DNA from: CAYYJM01 sp964471755
Lineage (GTDB): Bacteria > Planctomycetota > Planctomycetia > Gemmatales > Gemmataceae
Direction of reading: 5' to 3'
Assembly (NCBI GenBank): GCA_964471755.1
Contig: CAYYJM010000147.1
Location: forward strand, 1 to 15,450
DNA length: 15,450 nt
Made by a program: the position numbers and the translations under genes. Shown in pieces: positions 1-7,725 of this stretch (positions are counted from its first letter, which is position 1; the number at the start of each line of letters is the position of its first letter). The notes below the pieces were generated by a model, which was not told the origin of the DNA, did no database searches, and saw only the letters and a list, made by a program, of their open reading frames with translations.

Positions 1-2230
1 AGCCCTCGGAAGAATTCGTCCACTCCCAGACGTTCCCGTGAAGGTCGTACAGCCCCAGACCGTTCGGCCGATACGAGCCCACCTTCGTCGTCTGCCGAAG
101 GTAGGCACCCTTCGAGGCTCCGCCCACGGGATAGTTGCCGTCGAAATTCGCTTGTTTAGACGACAGATCGTTGGTCGGGGAATCGAAATAAAACGAGAAC
201 CCGCAGTGCGTCTTGCAGGCCGCCGAAGTTGCCGGAGAAGGCACCGGACTTCGACAAGAATATTCCCACTCCTCCGCCGTCGGCAAGCGGTACACCCAGC
301 CACTAACCGATTTTTCTTCCGAGTTCAGCCGACGCAGAAACTCCTGAACCTCATCCCAGGAGACACTCTCGACCGGGTACACGTCCAGATCGCCACCGCT
401 CTTGCCGAAATGGCTGGGATTGCTGCCCATCAGCGTCAGCCACTGCCGCTGCGTCACTGGGTAGATGCCCAGGTAGAACGGCCGCTCGATCTTCACCAAC
501 CGGTCGCCGCAAGTGCCGTCGCCGCCGCCCATCCAGAACTCGCCGGGCGGAACCAGGGCCATCTTCAGGGCGAGTTTCGGGACCGTGAAGGTCCGTTCGA
601 TGTCGGGAATCTGGGCCAGCAGGCCGTCGAGTTCCTTCGCCATCGGCGGCACGAGTTGCTTCCAGCGCTCGATCCTGGGACGATGGAGCCAGGTCAGCTT
701 CGCCTCGTTGTCGAGACGGGTGATCTCCTCCTCCAGCGCGGCGACCTCCCCCGCGCGGTCGCGGAGCGATGACAGGTAGCCCGGTTCCTGAAGGTGATCC
801 TCCAGCGGTTCGATCTCGGCCACGGCTGCCACGAAGTTGCCGACCTTCTCGTGGGCCCTGGCCCGGTCATGGGCCTGCCGCGCCACCTGCTGCTTCTCGG
901 CCTGCGACGAGCCCAGCGGCTTGCGTGTCGGTGTCGGCACTGCAACCACCGGCGGCACGACCGGCTCGACGGGATCGCTCACCGACTGGCCCAGGGAGGC
1001 GGCAATCCTCGCGGCCAGCACCGCCGCCTCGGTCGGGCGTTCGGACACCTCATCGACACAGGAGCCGAGCAGATCGATCAGGTCGGCGTTGACGCCGAGG
1101 GCGGCGAGTTTGCGGTGCCAGTTCCCCGTCGGGGCGGCGCTGTTCAGGTTGCCCGTCAGCAGCTGATACCACAGCACGCCGAGGGAGTAGACGTCGTCGC
1201 GCGGATGCGGCGGCTGGCCCGCCTTCTGCTCCGGCGAGGCGTACAGGGCCGTGTGCGAGCCGAGCAACTCCGTCGGCAGGGTGGCCCGGTGCTGCGTGGC
1301 GATCCGGTCCTGATCCAGCGCCGCGGCCGCACAGGTCGCGCCGATGCCGAAGTCGGCGATCACTGGCATCCACCTGTCACCGTCCCGACGCAGCAGGATG
1401 TTCGACGGCTTCAGGTCGCGATGCACCACGGCCGGGCTCAACTGGTGGCAGCGGCCGACAATGCGGGCCAGTTCCAGGAGGAACGCCGTCGCCTTCGGGC
1501 CGAAATGGGCCGCCGCGTGGGCGACGAGATCGCCACCGTCGATGCACTCGAAGCGCAGCCACGGTGTCTCCGCCTCGACGTCGAAATCCTCCAGCTTGAC
1601 GATGCCCGTCGTGGTCGAGGGGCCGAGCCGGCGGACCTGACGCAGCACGGCGATCTCGTGCGGTAGAAAGCGCGTCGTCTCGGGCAGGAAGAACTTGTAG
1701 GCGGCGGCGAGATCCTCGTCGTCGGGGTGGCAGACCTTCCAGACTTCCGCGAAGCCGCCCGAGCCGAGACGTTCGACGAGTCGCCAGCGGTTGAGGAACG
1801 GCAGCGTCTGGCCGGCCTCGAAACGCGGCGGCGCGGGCGGGATGAACGGCACGAGCATCGCGGGCCGATCGAGCGGAACGCCCTTGGGCATCGTCTTGCC
1901 GCTGGGGTCTTCCGGTCGGCGCATCGAGCGGCGGGCCACCTCGGGGGCCAGGGCGAGCGTGCGGGCCAGGGTCAGCCGCACCTCGGGCGGCGCGATCTCC
2001 TCGGCGATCCGCGTGACGGCGGCCGCCACGGCCTCCGGCGGCTGGGCGACGAGGGCCTCGATCGCCTGCCGACTCTCGTCGGGCTTCTGGGCGTTGGCCA
2101 GGTTCTCGTGAAAGCGCCCGGCGATGCGATAGAGATTTTCACCGAACGGCAGCATCCCGACGAGGGCTCGCGGCGCTTCCTGCACCAGGGCGAGGCCCAT
2201 CGCCCGGAGCCAGACCATCCACGACGGCAT
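1..2230 (-). CDS. Ser/Thr protein kinase fused to C-terminal FGE-sulfatase (SUMF1) domain, partial at left edge
   Basis: The minus-strand frame is open from ATG at 2230 to the window edge (743 codons visible, C-terminus missing). The start is fixed by an in-frame TGA two codons upstream and a GAGGAGG ribosome site. Residues 1-140 form an N-terminal region without a recognised fold. The kinase domain covers about 150-410: glycine loop GSGGFAEV (156-163), Lys179, Glu192, HRDLKPSN (270-277), DFG (293-295), SPEQ (332-335) and DDVYSLG (345-351), so all catalytic residues are present. A Pro/Val-rich linker and a helical, probably coiled-coil stretch (about 440-540) follow. From about 550 comes an FGE/SUMF1-type domain (PPGEFWMGG, YPVTQRQW, RLPTAEEWEY, GLYDLHGNVWEWT). 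The part that would carry the FGE active-site cysteines lies outside the window, so true formylglycine activity cannot be judged. Many such fusions use the domain only for binding. No TM segment was seen. The sulfatase gene lies just upstream on the same strand. Confidence 0.95.
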   Translation of the reverse strand, partial: MPSWMVWLRAMGLALVQEAPRALVGMLPFGENLYRIAGRFHENLANAQKPDESRQAIEALVAQPPEAVAAAVTRIAEEIAPPEVRLTLARTLALAPEVARRSMRRPEDPSGKTMPKGVPLDRPAMLVPFIPPAPPRFEAGQTLPFLNRWRLVERLGSGGFAEVWKVCHPDDEDLAAAYKFFLPETTRFLPHEIAVLRQVRRLGPSTTTGIVKLEDFDVEAETPWLRFECIDGGDLVAHAAAHFGPKATAFLLELARIVGRCHQLSPAVVHRDLKPSNILLRRDGDRWMPVIADFGIGATCAAAALDQDRIATQHRATLPTELLGSHTALYASPEQKAGQPPHPRDDVYSLGVLWYQLLTGNLNSAAPTGNWHRKLAALGVNADLIDLLGSCVDEVSERPTEAAVLAARIAASLGQSVSDPVEPVVPPVVAVPTPTRKPLGSSQAEKQQVARQAHDRARAHEKVGNFVAAVAEIEPLEDHLQEPGYLSSLRDRAGEVAALEEEITRLDNEAKLTWLHRPRIERWKQLVPPMAKELDGLLAQIPDIERTFTVPKLALKMALVPPGEFWMGGGDGTCGDRLVKIERPFYLGIYPVTQRQWLTLMGSNPSHFGKSGGDLDVYPVESVSWDEVQEFLRRLNSEEKSVSGWVYRLPTAEEWEYSCRSPVPSPATSAACKTHCGFSFYFDSPTNDLSSKQANFDGNYPVGGASKGAYLRQTTKVGSYRPNGLGLYDLHGNVWEWTNSSEG

Positions 2231-2322
2231 GAGTCACCTCCTCAAGTGGGTTCGACAGGAACTTCGCTCCAGATGAGCCGAGATTGGGATAATTCGCCAG
2301 GAAATTCGCCGGCGAGCCTCTT

Positions 2323-2354
2323 CATTTAGCCGCCGGCAAGCCGGCGGCTAAATG
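2323..2354. repeat. Perfect palindromic repeat between sulfatase and kinase genes
   Basis: Arms 2323-2337 and 2340-2354 are perfect 15-base inverted repeats with core TTTAGCCGCCGGC, separated by AA. The sequence would form a very stable hairpin on either strand. It begins 11 nt past the sulfatase stop codon, where a terminator would be, but no T-run follows on the minus strand. It therefore resembles a dispersed REP-like palindrome that may limit read-through or protect the mRNA 3' end. The rest of the 2231-2364 gap shows only the kinase ribosome site and a short direct repeat (AATTCGCC). Confidence 0.75.
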
Positions 2355-2364
2355 GGGGCCGCCA

Positions 2365-4164
2365 TCACGGCCGCGGTCGGAGCGTGATCTGCCGCAGGTC
2401 CATGACCGCGACGCCCGGCTTCGTCTTCGCCCTGACCGTGAGCGTGTAGCGACCTGGTTTGTCGAGCGTCAGTGTGCCGACCTCGCGGGCCTTGAAGTTC
2501 TGGAAGCCGCCCGTCTCCTCGACGGTGAATGTCACCTTCCTATCATCGACGGCCAACTCGACCTCGGAGCCGCCGCTGCGAGCGCCGCAGCCCTGGAGTA
2601 TCTCGACCGTGAACGTGCCCGGCTTCATGACGGTGAACTCGAACTCGGCCCAGTCGTCCTTCATCGTCCAGAAGCCGAGCGTCTGCTTGTGCGGCAGCGG
2701 CTCGTAGCGAAGCTGGACACCGTGGACGAGGGCCGTCTTGCCGTGCAGGGTGATCGTACCATTCTTCGCCTGCGGGTTCGGCACGAAGGCCGGGTTCGGC
2801 GTCATCGCCTTCGCACCGACCGCCTTCCGCCAGGCGTCCAGCACCCCGGCCAACTCCTTCGCCACGTCCGGCTTCGTGGCGATCAGGTTGCGCGACTCGG
2901 AGAGGTCGGTCTTCACGTTGAACAGCTCGCGTCGGCCATCCTCGGCGAACTCGATCAGTTTGTAATCGCCGACGCGGATGGCCGAGCCGGGCTTGCCGCC
3001 CTGGTTGGAGTAGTGCGGGTAGTGCCAGTAGATCGACCGGGCCGGCATCGTGCCCCCCTTGAGGACTGACAGGAAGCTGACACCATCGGGCTTGGCCTTG
3101 CTCTGGATGCCGCAGGCTTCGAGCAGCGTCGGGAAGAAATCGATGCTGCACGTCACCTCGCTGGTGACGGTGCCGGGTTTGACGACGCCGGGCCAGCGAA
3201 CGATCAGCGGCACGCGGATGCCGCCCTCGTAGAGGAAGCCCTTGCCCTCGCGCAGCGGAGCGTTGAACGTCGCCCCGGTCGGCCCGCCCTCGGTCGTCGC
3301 CAGGCCGCCGTTGTCCGACGTGTAGAGGACGATCGTGTTGTCGGCCAGCTTCAGATCGTCGAGCTTCTTCAGCACCCGACCGACGGCGTCGTCGAGGCTC
3401 TCGACCATGGCGGCGTAGACGGGGTTGCTCTGCGAGCCGGCCTTCGGCGTGACCTTGTACTTCGCGATCATCTCGGCCTTCGCCCGCAGCGGCGTGTGGA
3501 CAGCGTAGTGCGGCAGGTAGAGGAAGAACGGCTTCGTCTTGTGAGCGTCGATAAACTTCTCGGCCTCGGCGGCGAGACGATCGGTCAGGTACTCCCCCTC
3601 GGGTGCGTCCTCCAGACCGGGGATGGAACCCTGACGATTGCGGAACGGCGCGAAGTAGCTGCGTGGCGAGCCGGCCTGGCCGCCGGCGACGTTCACGTCA
3701 AAACCCTGATTCGTCGGCTCGAAGCCGGTGCCACCGAGATGCCACTTGCCGATGCTACCGGTGACGTAGCCGGCATCGCGGAACGCCTCGGCGAGGGTGA
3801 TTTCCTCCAGCGGCAGGTGCTGATTGATGATCGGTCGGTTGAGCCGCTGATCGGGCCGATCGCCCCGGCCGGGCAGCCAGTCGGTGAGGTTGAGCCGGGC
3901 GGGATACTTGCCCGTCATGATGCTGGCCCGCGTCGGCGAGCAGACCGGACAGGCGGCGTAGAAATCCGTGAACCGCAGCCCCTCGCGGGCCATCTGGTCG
4001 ATGTGCGGCGTGCGATAGAACGTGCTGCCGTAGCAGCCGAGATCGCGGTAGCCGAAATCGTCGGCGACGATGAGGACGACGTTCGGTCGTCGTTCGGCCG
4101 CCGCGGCCTGGCCGCTGACAAGGAGTAGACAGACGAGGACGCCGAGAGTGGTTTGCGCGGTCAT
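2365..4164 (-). CDS. Secreted arylsulfatase-type sulfatase with C-terminal beta-sandwich domain
   Basis: Alkaline-phosphatase-superfamily sulfatase that hydrolyses sulfate esters, likely on sulfated polysaccharides, after export. From ATG 4164 it has 599 aa. Residues 1-23 are a signal peptide (hydrophobic GVLVCLLLVSG, then AAAA). The sulfatase core follows: metal-binding ADDFGY (34-39) and the signature CSPTR (Cys75) in CPVCSPTRASIMTGK, where the Cys is converted to formylglycine. GKWHLGG and YTSDNGG supply further active-site residues. Residues from about 465 form an extra beta-rich domain (ending TLRPRP) like the carbohydrate-binding-type tails on planctomycete sulfatases. The start at 4164 is chosen over upstream in-frame starts (4200, 4224) because GGAG sits 8 nt upstream, the signal peptide begins there, and a promoter predicted at 4199-4226 would start transcription downstream of 4200. 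The natural substrate cannot be read from sequence. Confidence 0.95.
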   Translation of the reverse strand: MTAQTTLGVLVCLLLVSGQAAAAERRPNVVLIVADDFGYRDLGCYGSTFYRTPHIDQMAREGLRFTDFYAACPVCSPTRASIMTGKYPARLNLTDWLPGRGDRPDQRLNRPIINQHLPLEEITLAEAFRDAGYVTGSIGKWHLGGTGFEPTNQGFDVNVAGGQAGSPRSYFAPFRNRQGSIPGLEDAPEGEYLTDRLAAEAEKFIDAHKTKPFFLYLPHYAVHTPLRAKAEMIAKYKVTPKAGSQSNPVYAAMVESLDDAVGRVLKKLDDLKLADNTIVLYTSDNGGLATTEGGPTGATFNAPLREGKGFLYEGGIRVPLIVRWPGVVKPGTVTSEVTCSIDFFPTLLEACGIQSKAKPDGVSFLSVLKGGTMPARSIYWHYPHYSNQGGKPGSAIRVGDYKLIEFAEDGRRELFNVKTDLSESRNLIATKPDVAKELAGVLDAWRKAVGAKAMTPNPAFVPNPQAKNGTITLHGKTALVHGVQLRYEPLPHKQTLGFWTMKDDWAEFEFTVMKPGTFTVEILQGCGARSGGSEVELAVDDRKVTFTVEETGGFQNFKAREVGTLTLDKPGRYTLTVRAKTKPGVAVMDLRQITLRPRP

Positions 4165-4198
4165 GACACCGTCTCCAGAGGCCGGGGGATCGATCCGC

Positions 4199-4226
4199 AT
4201 TATTTCACCTGCGGAGCGGAACACAA
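4199..4226 (-). promoter_or_regulatory. Predicted sigma70-type promoter for the sulfatase gene
   Basis: On the minus strand TTGTGT (4226-4221), a 16-nt spacer and AATAAT (4204-4199) resemble -35 and -10 boxes. Transcription would start near 4192, about 28 nt before the chosen sulfatase ATG. The boxes lie back-to-back with the promoter predicted for the divergent gene at 4314. This is pattern matching only. Confidence 0.45.
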
Positions 4227-4240
4227 CGGCGAATCCGGTC

Positions 4241-4270
4241 TTGTACGGGGTCGGCCGAAACAGCTAGGAT
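4241..4270 (+). promoter_or_regulatory. Predicted promoter for the 4314 gene (TTGTAC-N18-TAGGAT)
   Basis: TTGTAC (4241-4246), 18-nt spacer, TAGGAT (4265-4270). The surrounding CAGCTAGGATG recurs upstream of the exported protein gene at 12453, which supports it being a real promoter element in this genome. The predicted start of transcription is near 4277, giving a leader of about 40 nt. Confidence 0.45.
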
Positions 4271-4313
4271 GCCAGGGTAAGACCGCGAGGAGCGGCCAGG
4301 ATTCAAGGAGACG

Positions 4314-4667
4314 ATGATGGCGATTGACGGCGTGTCCCAGTCCACCGGAGTCGAGCGCGTGCTGGAAGTGGCACGGGCCGACACGGGCGTCCTGTTTGTC
4401 ATCCGGGACCGCGTCGGCAACGTGGAACGCGAACGGATCATCCTGCAAGCCGACGACCTGCTGGCCATCCTCGAAGATCGTGGCGTCGGCCGACGCACGC
4501 TGACCGGCCGATCGGCCAAACCGGACGAACCGCGTCAGCTCGACGTCGAGGTCGGCCGGAATGAAATCCTCCTCTGGACGCACGAATCGTCCAACGGCGA
4601 GGGGGACGTGGCCGTCGGCCTGGACGACTTCCAGGACGCCCTGGAGCCCCTGATCGCCTCGCCGTGA
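4314..4667 (+). CDS. Small hypothetical protein (117 aa)
   Basis: I do not recognise this protein. It is a 117-aa soluble, acidic protein with no signal peptide, TM segment or cysteine. The N-terminal part (GVERVLEVARADTGVLFVIRD) looks like a beta-alpha unit, the middle (IILQADDLLAILEDRG) is helical, and the end (GDVAVGLDDFQDALEPLI) is a second acidic helix. AAGGAG precedes two adjacent ATGs (4314 and 4317). The second has the better spacing (6 nt), so the protein may be 116 aa. It is divergent from the sulfatase gene and ends 10 nt from the stop codon of the convergent peptidase gene. A plausible promoter, a good ribosome site and strong G/C third-position bias support a real gene. No function can be given. 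Confidence 0.75.
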   Translation: MMAIDGVSQSTGVERVLEVARADTGVLFVIRDRVGNVERERIILQADDLLAILEDRGVGRRTLTGRSAKPDEPRQLDVEVGRNEILLWTHESSNGEGDVAVGLDDFQDALEPLIASP

Positions 4668-4677
4668 CGGTTCGCTG

Positions 4678-6765
4678 TCAGCGGCCCTGTGTCAACTGCT
4701 TCCACAGGAACGTGTAGGCCAGCGCGGACATGAACGCCGCCTGCTTGTTGTTGGCCGAGCCGCCGTGCCCTCCCTCGATGTTCTCGTAGTAGACCACGTC
4801 GTGCCCCTGCTCCTTCATCCGGGCGACCATCTTCCGAGCGTGGCCGGGATGCACCCGGTCGTCGCGCGTCGAGGTCGTGAACAGGATGCGCGGATACTTC
4901 CCGTCCTTCTTGACGTTGTGATACGGTGAGTAGGTCCGGAGGAACTCCCACTCCTTCGGGTCGTCGGGGTTGCCATACTCGGCGACCCAGCTGGCCCCGG
5001 CGAGGAGCTTGTGGTAGCGCTGCATGTCGAGCAGCGGCACCTGACAGACGATCGCTCCGAAGAGGTCCGGCCGACGCGTGAGCATGTTGCCCATGAGCAG
5101 ACCGCCGTTGCTGCCGCCCATGATGCCCAGGTGTTTCGGGGCTGTCACCTTGCGTGCGATCAGATCCTCGGCGACGGCGGCGAAGTCCTCATACGCCTTG
5201 TTGCGGTTCGCCTTCAGGGCCGCCTGATGCCACTTCGGCCCGAACTCGCCACCGCCGCGGATGTTGGCGATGGCGTAGACGCCGCCCTTCTCCAGCCAGG
5301 CCGCTCCGATGGTCGCCTGGTAGCCGGGCACCATCGGGATCTCGAAGCCGCCGTAGCCGTAGAGCAGCGTCGGGTTGCTGCTGTCGAGCTGGAGATCCTT
5401 GCGTGACACCTGGAAGTAGGGAACCTTCGTGCCGTCCTTCGAGGTGGCCTCGTGCTGGCTGACGGTCAGCCCCTCGGCGTTGAAGTAGGCGGGGCTCTCC
5501 TTGAGCTTCTCGGCCGGACCCTTGCCGACGATGCCGTACGAGAGCGTCGTCGGCGTCAGGTAGCCGGCTACCGTCAGGAAGTACTCGTCGGTGTGATCGT
5601 CGTCGATGCCGGAGGCGCTGGCCGTGGTGAAGGCCGGGACGCCGGGCAGTTCCTCGCGCTTCCACGTTCCGTCCTTGTGGGTCAGGACGAAGAGCTTGTT
5701 GCGGACGTTGTCCAGTTCGTTGAGCAGCAGGTGATGCCGCGTCGGGCTGAAGCCGGCGAGCGACTTCCTCTCGGTCGGCTGGAACAGAACGTCGAAGTCG
5801 CGCTTGCCGGCGAGGAAGCCGTCGAAGTTGGTGGCGATGAGCGCCCCGGATGGGTAGGTCTTCTCGCCGATCTTCCAGTCGCTGCGCAGCTCGACGAGGA
5901 GCCATTCGCGATGCACGGAGGCGACGGCGTCCTCGGGCACCTCGATGCGAACGAGTCGGTCGTCCTTGCGGAGAAACAGGTGCCGGGTCCAGAAGGTGAG
6001 GCCGACGCTGACGAATTCGCGCTCGAAGCCCTTCGTGTGATCGCGGGTCGCGCCGACGCTGATGTCTTCCGGCTTGCCCTCGAAGACGAGCTTCGCCTCG
6101 GCCAGGGGCGTGCCTCGCTTCCACTCCTTGACGATCCGCGGGTAGCCGGATTTGGTCAGCGAACCGGGACCGAAGTTGGTGGCGACGAAGAGGCTGTCTC
6201 GATCCCGCCAGGACGCCCGGGTTTTCGCCTCGGGCAGGGTGAAGCCGTCCTTGACGAAGGACTTGCTGGCCATGTCGAACTCGCGGACGACGGTGGCGTC
6301 GGCTCCGCCGCGCGACAGCAAGATTAGGGCGCGATCGAAGGTCGGTCGGAGCAGCGAGGCTCCCTTGAAGACCCAGTTCTCCTTCTCCTCCCGGGCCAGG
6401 GCGTCAAGGTCGAGGATGACTTCCCAGGTCGGTTGCGGCTTGCGATACTCGGCGAGGGTGGTGCGCCGCCAGAGCCCACGGGGATTCTTCGCGTCGCGCC
6501 AGAAGTTGTAGTAGAAGTCGCCGGCCTTCGCCACGAATGGAATCCGGTCGGTCGAGTCGAGGATTTTCAGCAGTCGCTGTTCGAGGGCGGCGAAGGCCGG
6601 GCTCTTCGTCAACTCGGCGACGCTCTCGGCATTGCGTTCCTTGACCCAGGCGAGAGCCTTCTCGCCGGTGACGTCCTCGAGCCAGAGGTACGGATCGGCC
6701 GGTTCCTCGGCCCGGGTGGTGGGGGTAAACAGCATCACGACTCCCAGAACCAGCAGCCAGCGCAT
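4678..6765 (-). CDS. Secreted prolyl oligopeptidase family (S9) serine peptidase
   Basis: S9A-type prolyl oligopeptidase, 695 aa, close to the usual family length (about 700). It would cleave short peptides after proline in the periplasm or outside the cell. Residues 1-19 are a signal peptide (MRWLLVLGVVMLFTPTTRA). DPYLWLEDV (about 24-32) is the typical N-terminal motif of the family. A beta-propeller fills roughly 75-420. The alpha/beta-hydrolase domain follows, with LLYGYGGFEI and NIRGGGEFG, the nucleophile elbow GGSNGG (Ser552), the acid in STRDDRVHP (Asp635 or 636) and the His in EGGHGG (His667). All three catalytic residues are present, so it should be active. ATG 6765 has GGGAGA 8 nt upstream. 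It converges with the 4314 gene with a 10-nt gap and no visible hairpin terminator. A promoter is predicted just upstream. Confidence 0.97.
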   Translation of the reverse strand: MRWLLVLGVVMLFTPTTRAEEPADPYLWLEDVTGEKALAWVKERNAESVAELTKSPAFAALEQRLLKILDSTDRIPFVAKAGDFYYNFWRDAKNPRGLWRRTTLAEYRKPQPTWEVILDLDALAREEKENWVFKGASLLRPTFDRALILLSRGGADATVVREFDMASKSFVKDGFTLPEAKTRASWRDRDSLFVATNFGPGSLTKSGYPRIVKEWKRGTPLAEAKLVFEGKPEDISVGATRDHTKGFEREFVSVGLTFWTRHLFLRKDDRLVRIEVPEDAVASVHREWLLVELRSDWKIGEKTYPSGALIATNFDGFLAGKRDFDVLFQPTERKSLAGFSPTRHHLLLNELDNVRNKLFVLTHKDGTWKREELPGVPAFTTASASGIDDDHTDEYFLTVAGYLTPTTLSYGIVGKGPAEKLKESPAYFNAEGLTVSQHEATSKDGTKVPYFQVSRKDLQLDSSNPTLLYGYGGFEIPMVPGYQATIGAAWLEKGGVYAIANIRGGGEFGPKWHQAALKANRNKAYEDFAAVAEDLIARKVTAPKHLGIMGGSNGGLLMGNMLTRRPDLFGAIVCQVPLLDMQRYHKLLAGASWVAEYGNPDDPKEWEFLRTYSPYHNVKKDGKYPRILFTTSTRDDRVHPGHARKMVARMKEQGHDVVYYENIEGGHGGSANNKQAAFMSALAYTFLWKQLTQGR

Positions 6766-6806
6766 CAGGTAGTCTCCCGAATAATGACGAGGGGGATCCT
6801 CGTCCT

Positions 6807-6834
6807 ATCGTAGACCCCGACGGCGGACTCTCAA
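6807..6834 (-). promoter_or_regulatory. Predicted sigma70-type promoter for the S9 peptidase gene
   Basis: On the minus strand TTGAGA (6834-6829), 16-nt spacer, TACGAT (6812-6807). This places the transcription start near 6800 and leaves a leader of about 35 nt before ATG 6765. It lies between the DUF2945 stop and the peptidase, suggesting the peptidase has its own promoter rather than depending on the upstream run. Confidence 0.45.
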
Positions 6835-6870
6835 GTCGGGAGCGAAGGAATGAGGCCGGCCGGGTCGCCT

Positions 6871-7086
6871 TCAGCGCGGCGTCCTTTTCAACGCGGAGCC
6901 CTTGTGGGCCGCGATGTGGTCCGTCCTGTCGCTCTTGATCTCGTATTGCGGTTCGTCCTCGGTCGCATGGTGCGTGTATCCCTTGAAGTCGAACGGTTGC
7001 GTATGCACCCGGATGATGGTGCCGCTGACGTACCCGGCCTCCGAGTTCCAGGTGACGTGGTCGCCGACTTTGAATCGGTGTGTCAT
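6871..7086 (-). CDS. DUF2945 / HVA1-family TUDOR-like small protein
   Basis: A 71-aa protein starting at ATG 7086 (MTHRFKVGDHVTWNSEAG). The motif order KVGDHVTWNSEAGYVSGTI, then a mid-chain HATEDEPQYEIKSD and a final HIAAHKGSALKR, is that of the small DUF2945 'hypervirulence-associated protein TUDOR domain' family. That fold is an SH3/Tudor-like barrel whose bacterial role is unknown. GGAGAGA lies about 8 nt upstream of this ATG. Longer in-frame upstream extensions overlap the DUF488 coding region and are not supported. The gene follows DUF488 by 37 nt on the same strand, so the two are probably co-transcribed. No signal peptide, so probably cytosolic. Confidence 0.85.
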   Translation of the reverse strand: MTHRFKVGDHVTWNSEAGYVSGTIIRVHTQPFDFKGYTHHATEDEPQYEIKSDRTDHIAAHKGSALKRTPR

Positions 7087-7123
7087 GTTGGTTTCTCTCC
7101 GATAATCGATTGCCACGGGCGAT

Positions 7124-7675
7124 TCAAGATGCCTCGCCGCATTCATCGTTCGGCGAATACGACAATCGGCCATCCGTTGTCCGCGCCGCGGACGTGTAAG
7201 GATGAACCGCCGTCTTGTCCCCCTGGAGGATGTGGCGCACACAAACGCCGCTCGCCTTCAGGTAATCGGCGATCAGCGAGCGATGACATCTCCACCAGAC
7301 GGCTTCGGCGCACAGGATGGCTGTCCGTCGTCGCCGGGCCAACTCCAGCAGACGCTCGATACCGGCGTGAAACTCGACCGTCTCCATGTAGTCCGCGTAG
7401 CCGCGAAACGATTCGCTTCGCCAGACGGTGTTGTGTGAATCCGGACGCGGCCGCCGACGGCCACCGAGTTCCGGCAGCGCCGCGTACTCCACGCCAATCC
7501 CTGCCAGCGACTGACGCAGCGCGTCCCGATGGAAGTGTGGATACTTGCGCGAAGCTGCGTATCGCCGCACGTCAGCGACCGCTTCGATTTCGTTGACGGT
7601 GAGCAACTCGAGGAACTCATCCAGAGTTCGGGTCGAGTGGCCGATCGTCCAGATCGTCAGCGTTTGTTCGCTCAT
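7124..7675 (-). CDS. DUF488 family protein
   Basis: A 183-aa protein from ATG 7675. It carries the DUF488 hallmarks: TIGHST near the N-terminus, ADVRRYAASRKYPHF (the DVR..P.S region), a central Glu-Leu-Gly-Gly-Arg loop, FRGYADYM, and a C-terminal ILCAEAVWWRCHRSLIADYL, corresponding to the family's C-E-x-x-x-x-CHR-x-x-I motif. The biochemical role of DUF488 proteins is not established. The conserved Cys/His/Arg residues suggest a ligand- or metal-binding pocket. The ribosome site before this start is weak (GGAAG about 13 nt away), but homology begins here and upstream extensions have non-protein-like composition. It lies 50 nt after the cytochrome P460 gene and 37 nt before DUF2945, all on the minus strand. 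Confidence 0.9.
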   Translation of the reverse strand: MSEQTLTIWTIGHSTRTLDEFLELLTVNEIEAVADVRRYAASRKYPHFHRDALRQSLAGIGVEYAALPELGGRRRPRPDSHNTVWRSESFRGYADYMETVEFHAGIERLLELARRRRTAILCAEAVWWRCHRSLIADYLKASGVCVRHILQGDKTAVHPYTSAARTTDGRLSYSPNDECGEAS

Positions 7676-7725
7676 CACGCACAACCGTTCTTCCCTTTGC
7701 CACTCGATGCGCCGCCGAATGATCC

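Noticed and set aside
794..1666. 290-codon plus-strand open frame
   Set aside because: It lies opposite the kinase domain, whose frame shows every catalytic motif. The plus-strand peptide is Arg/Gln/His-rich and matches no family.
4165..4224. Upstream GTG 4224 or ATG 4200 as sulfatase start
   Set aside because: These would put 12-20 polar residues before the signal peptide, and the predicted transcription start lies downstream of both.
5189..6124. 311-codon alternate minus-strand frame
   Set aside because: Out-of-frame shadow of the S9 peptidase, very Arg-rich, as expected from GC-rich codons read in a shifted frame.
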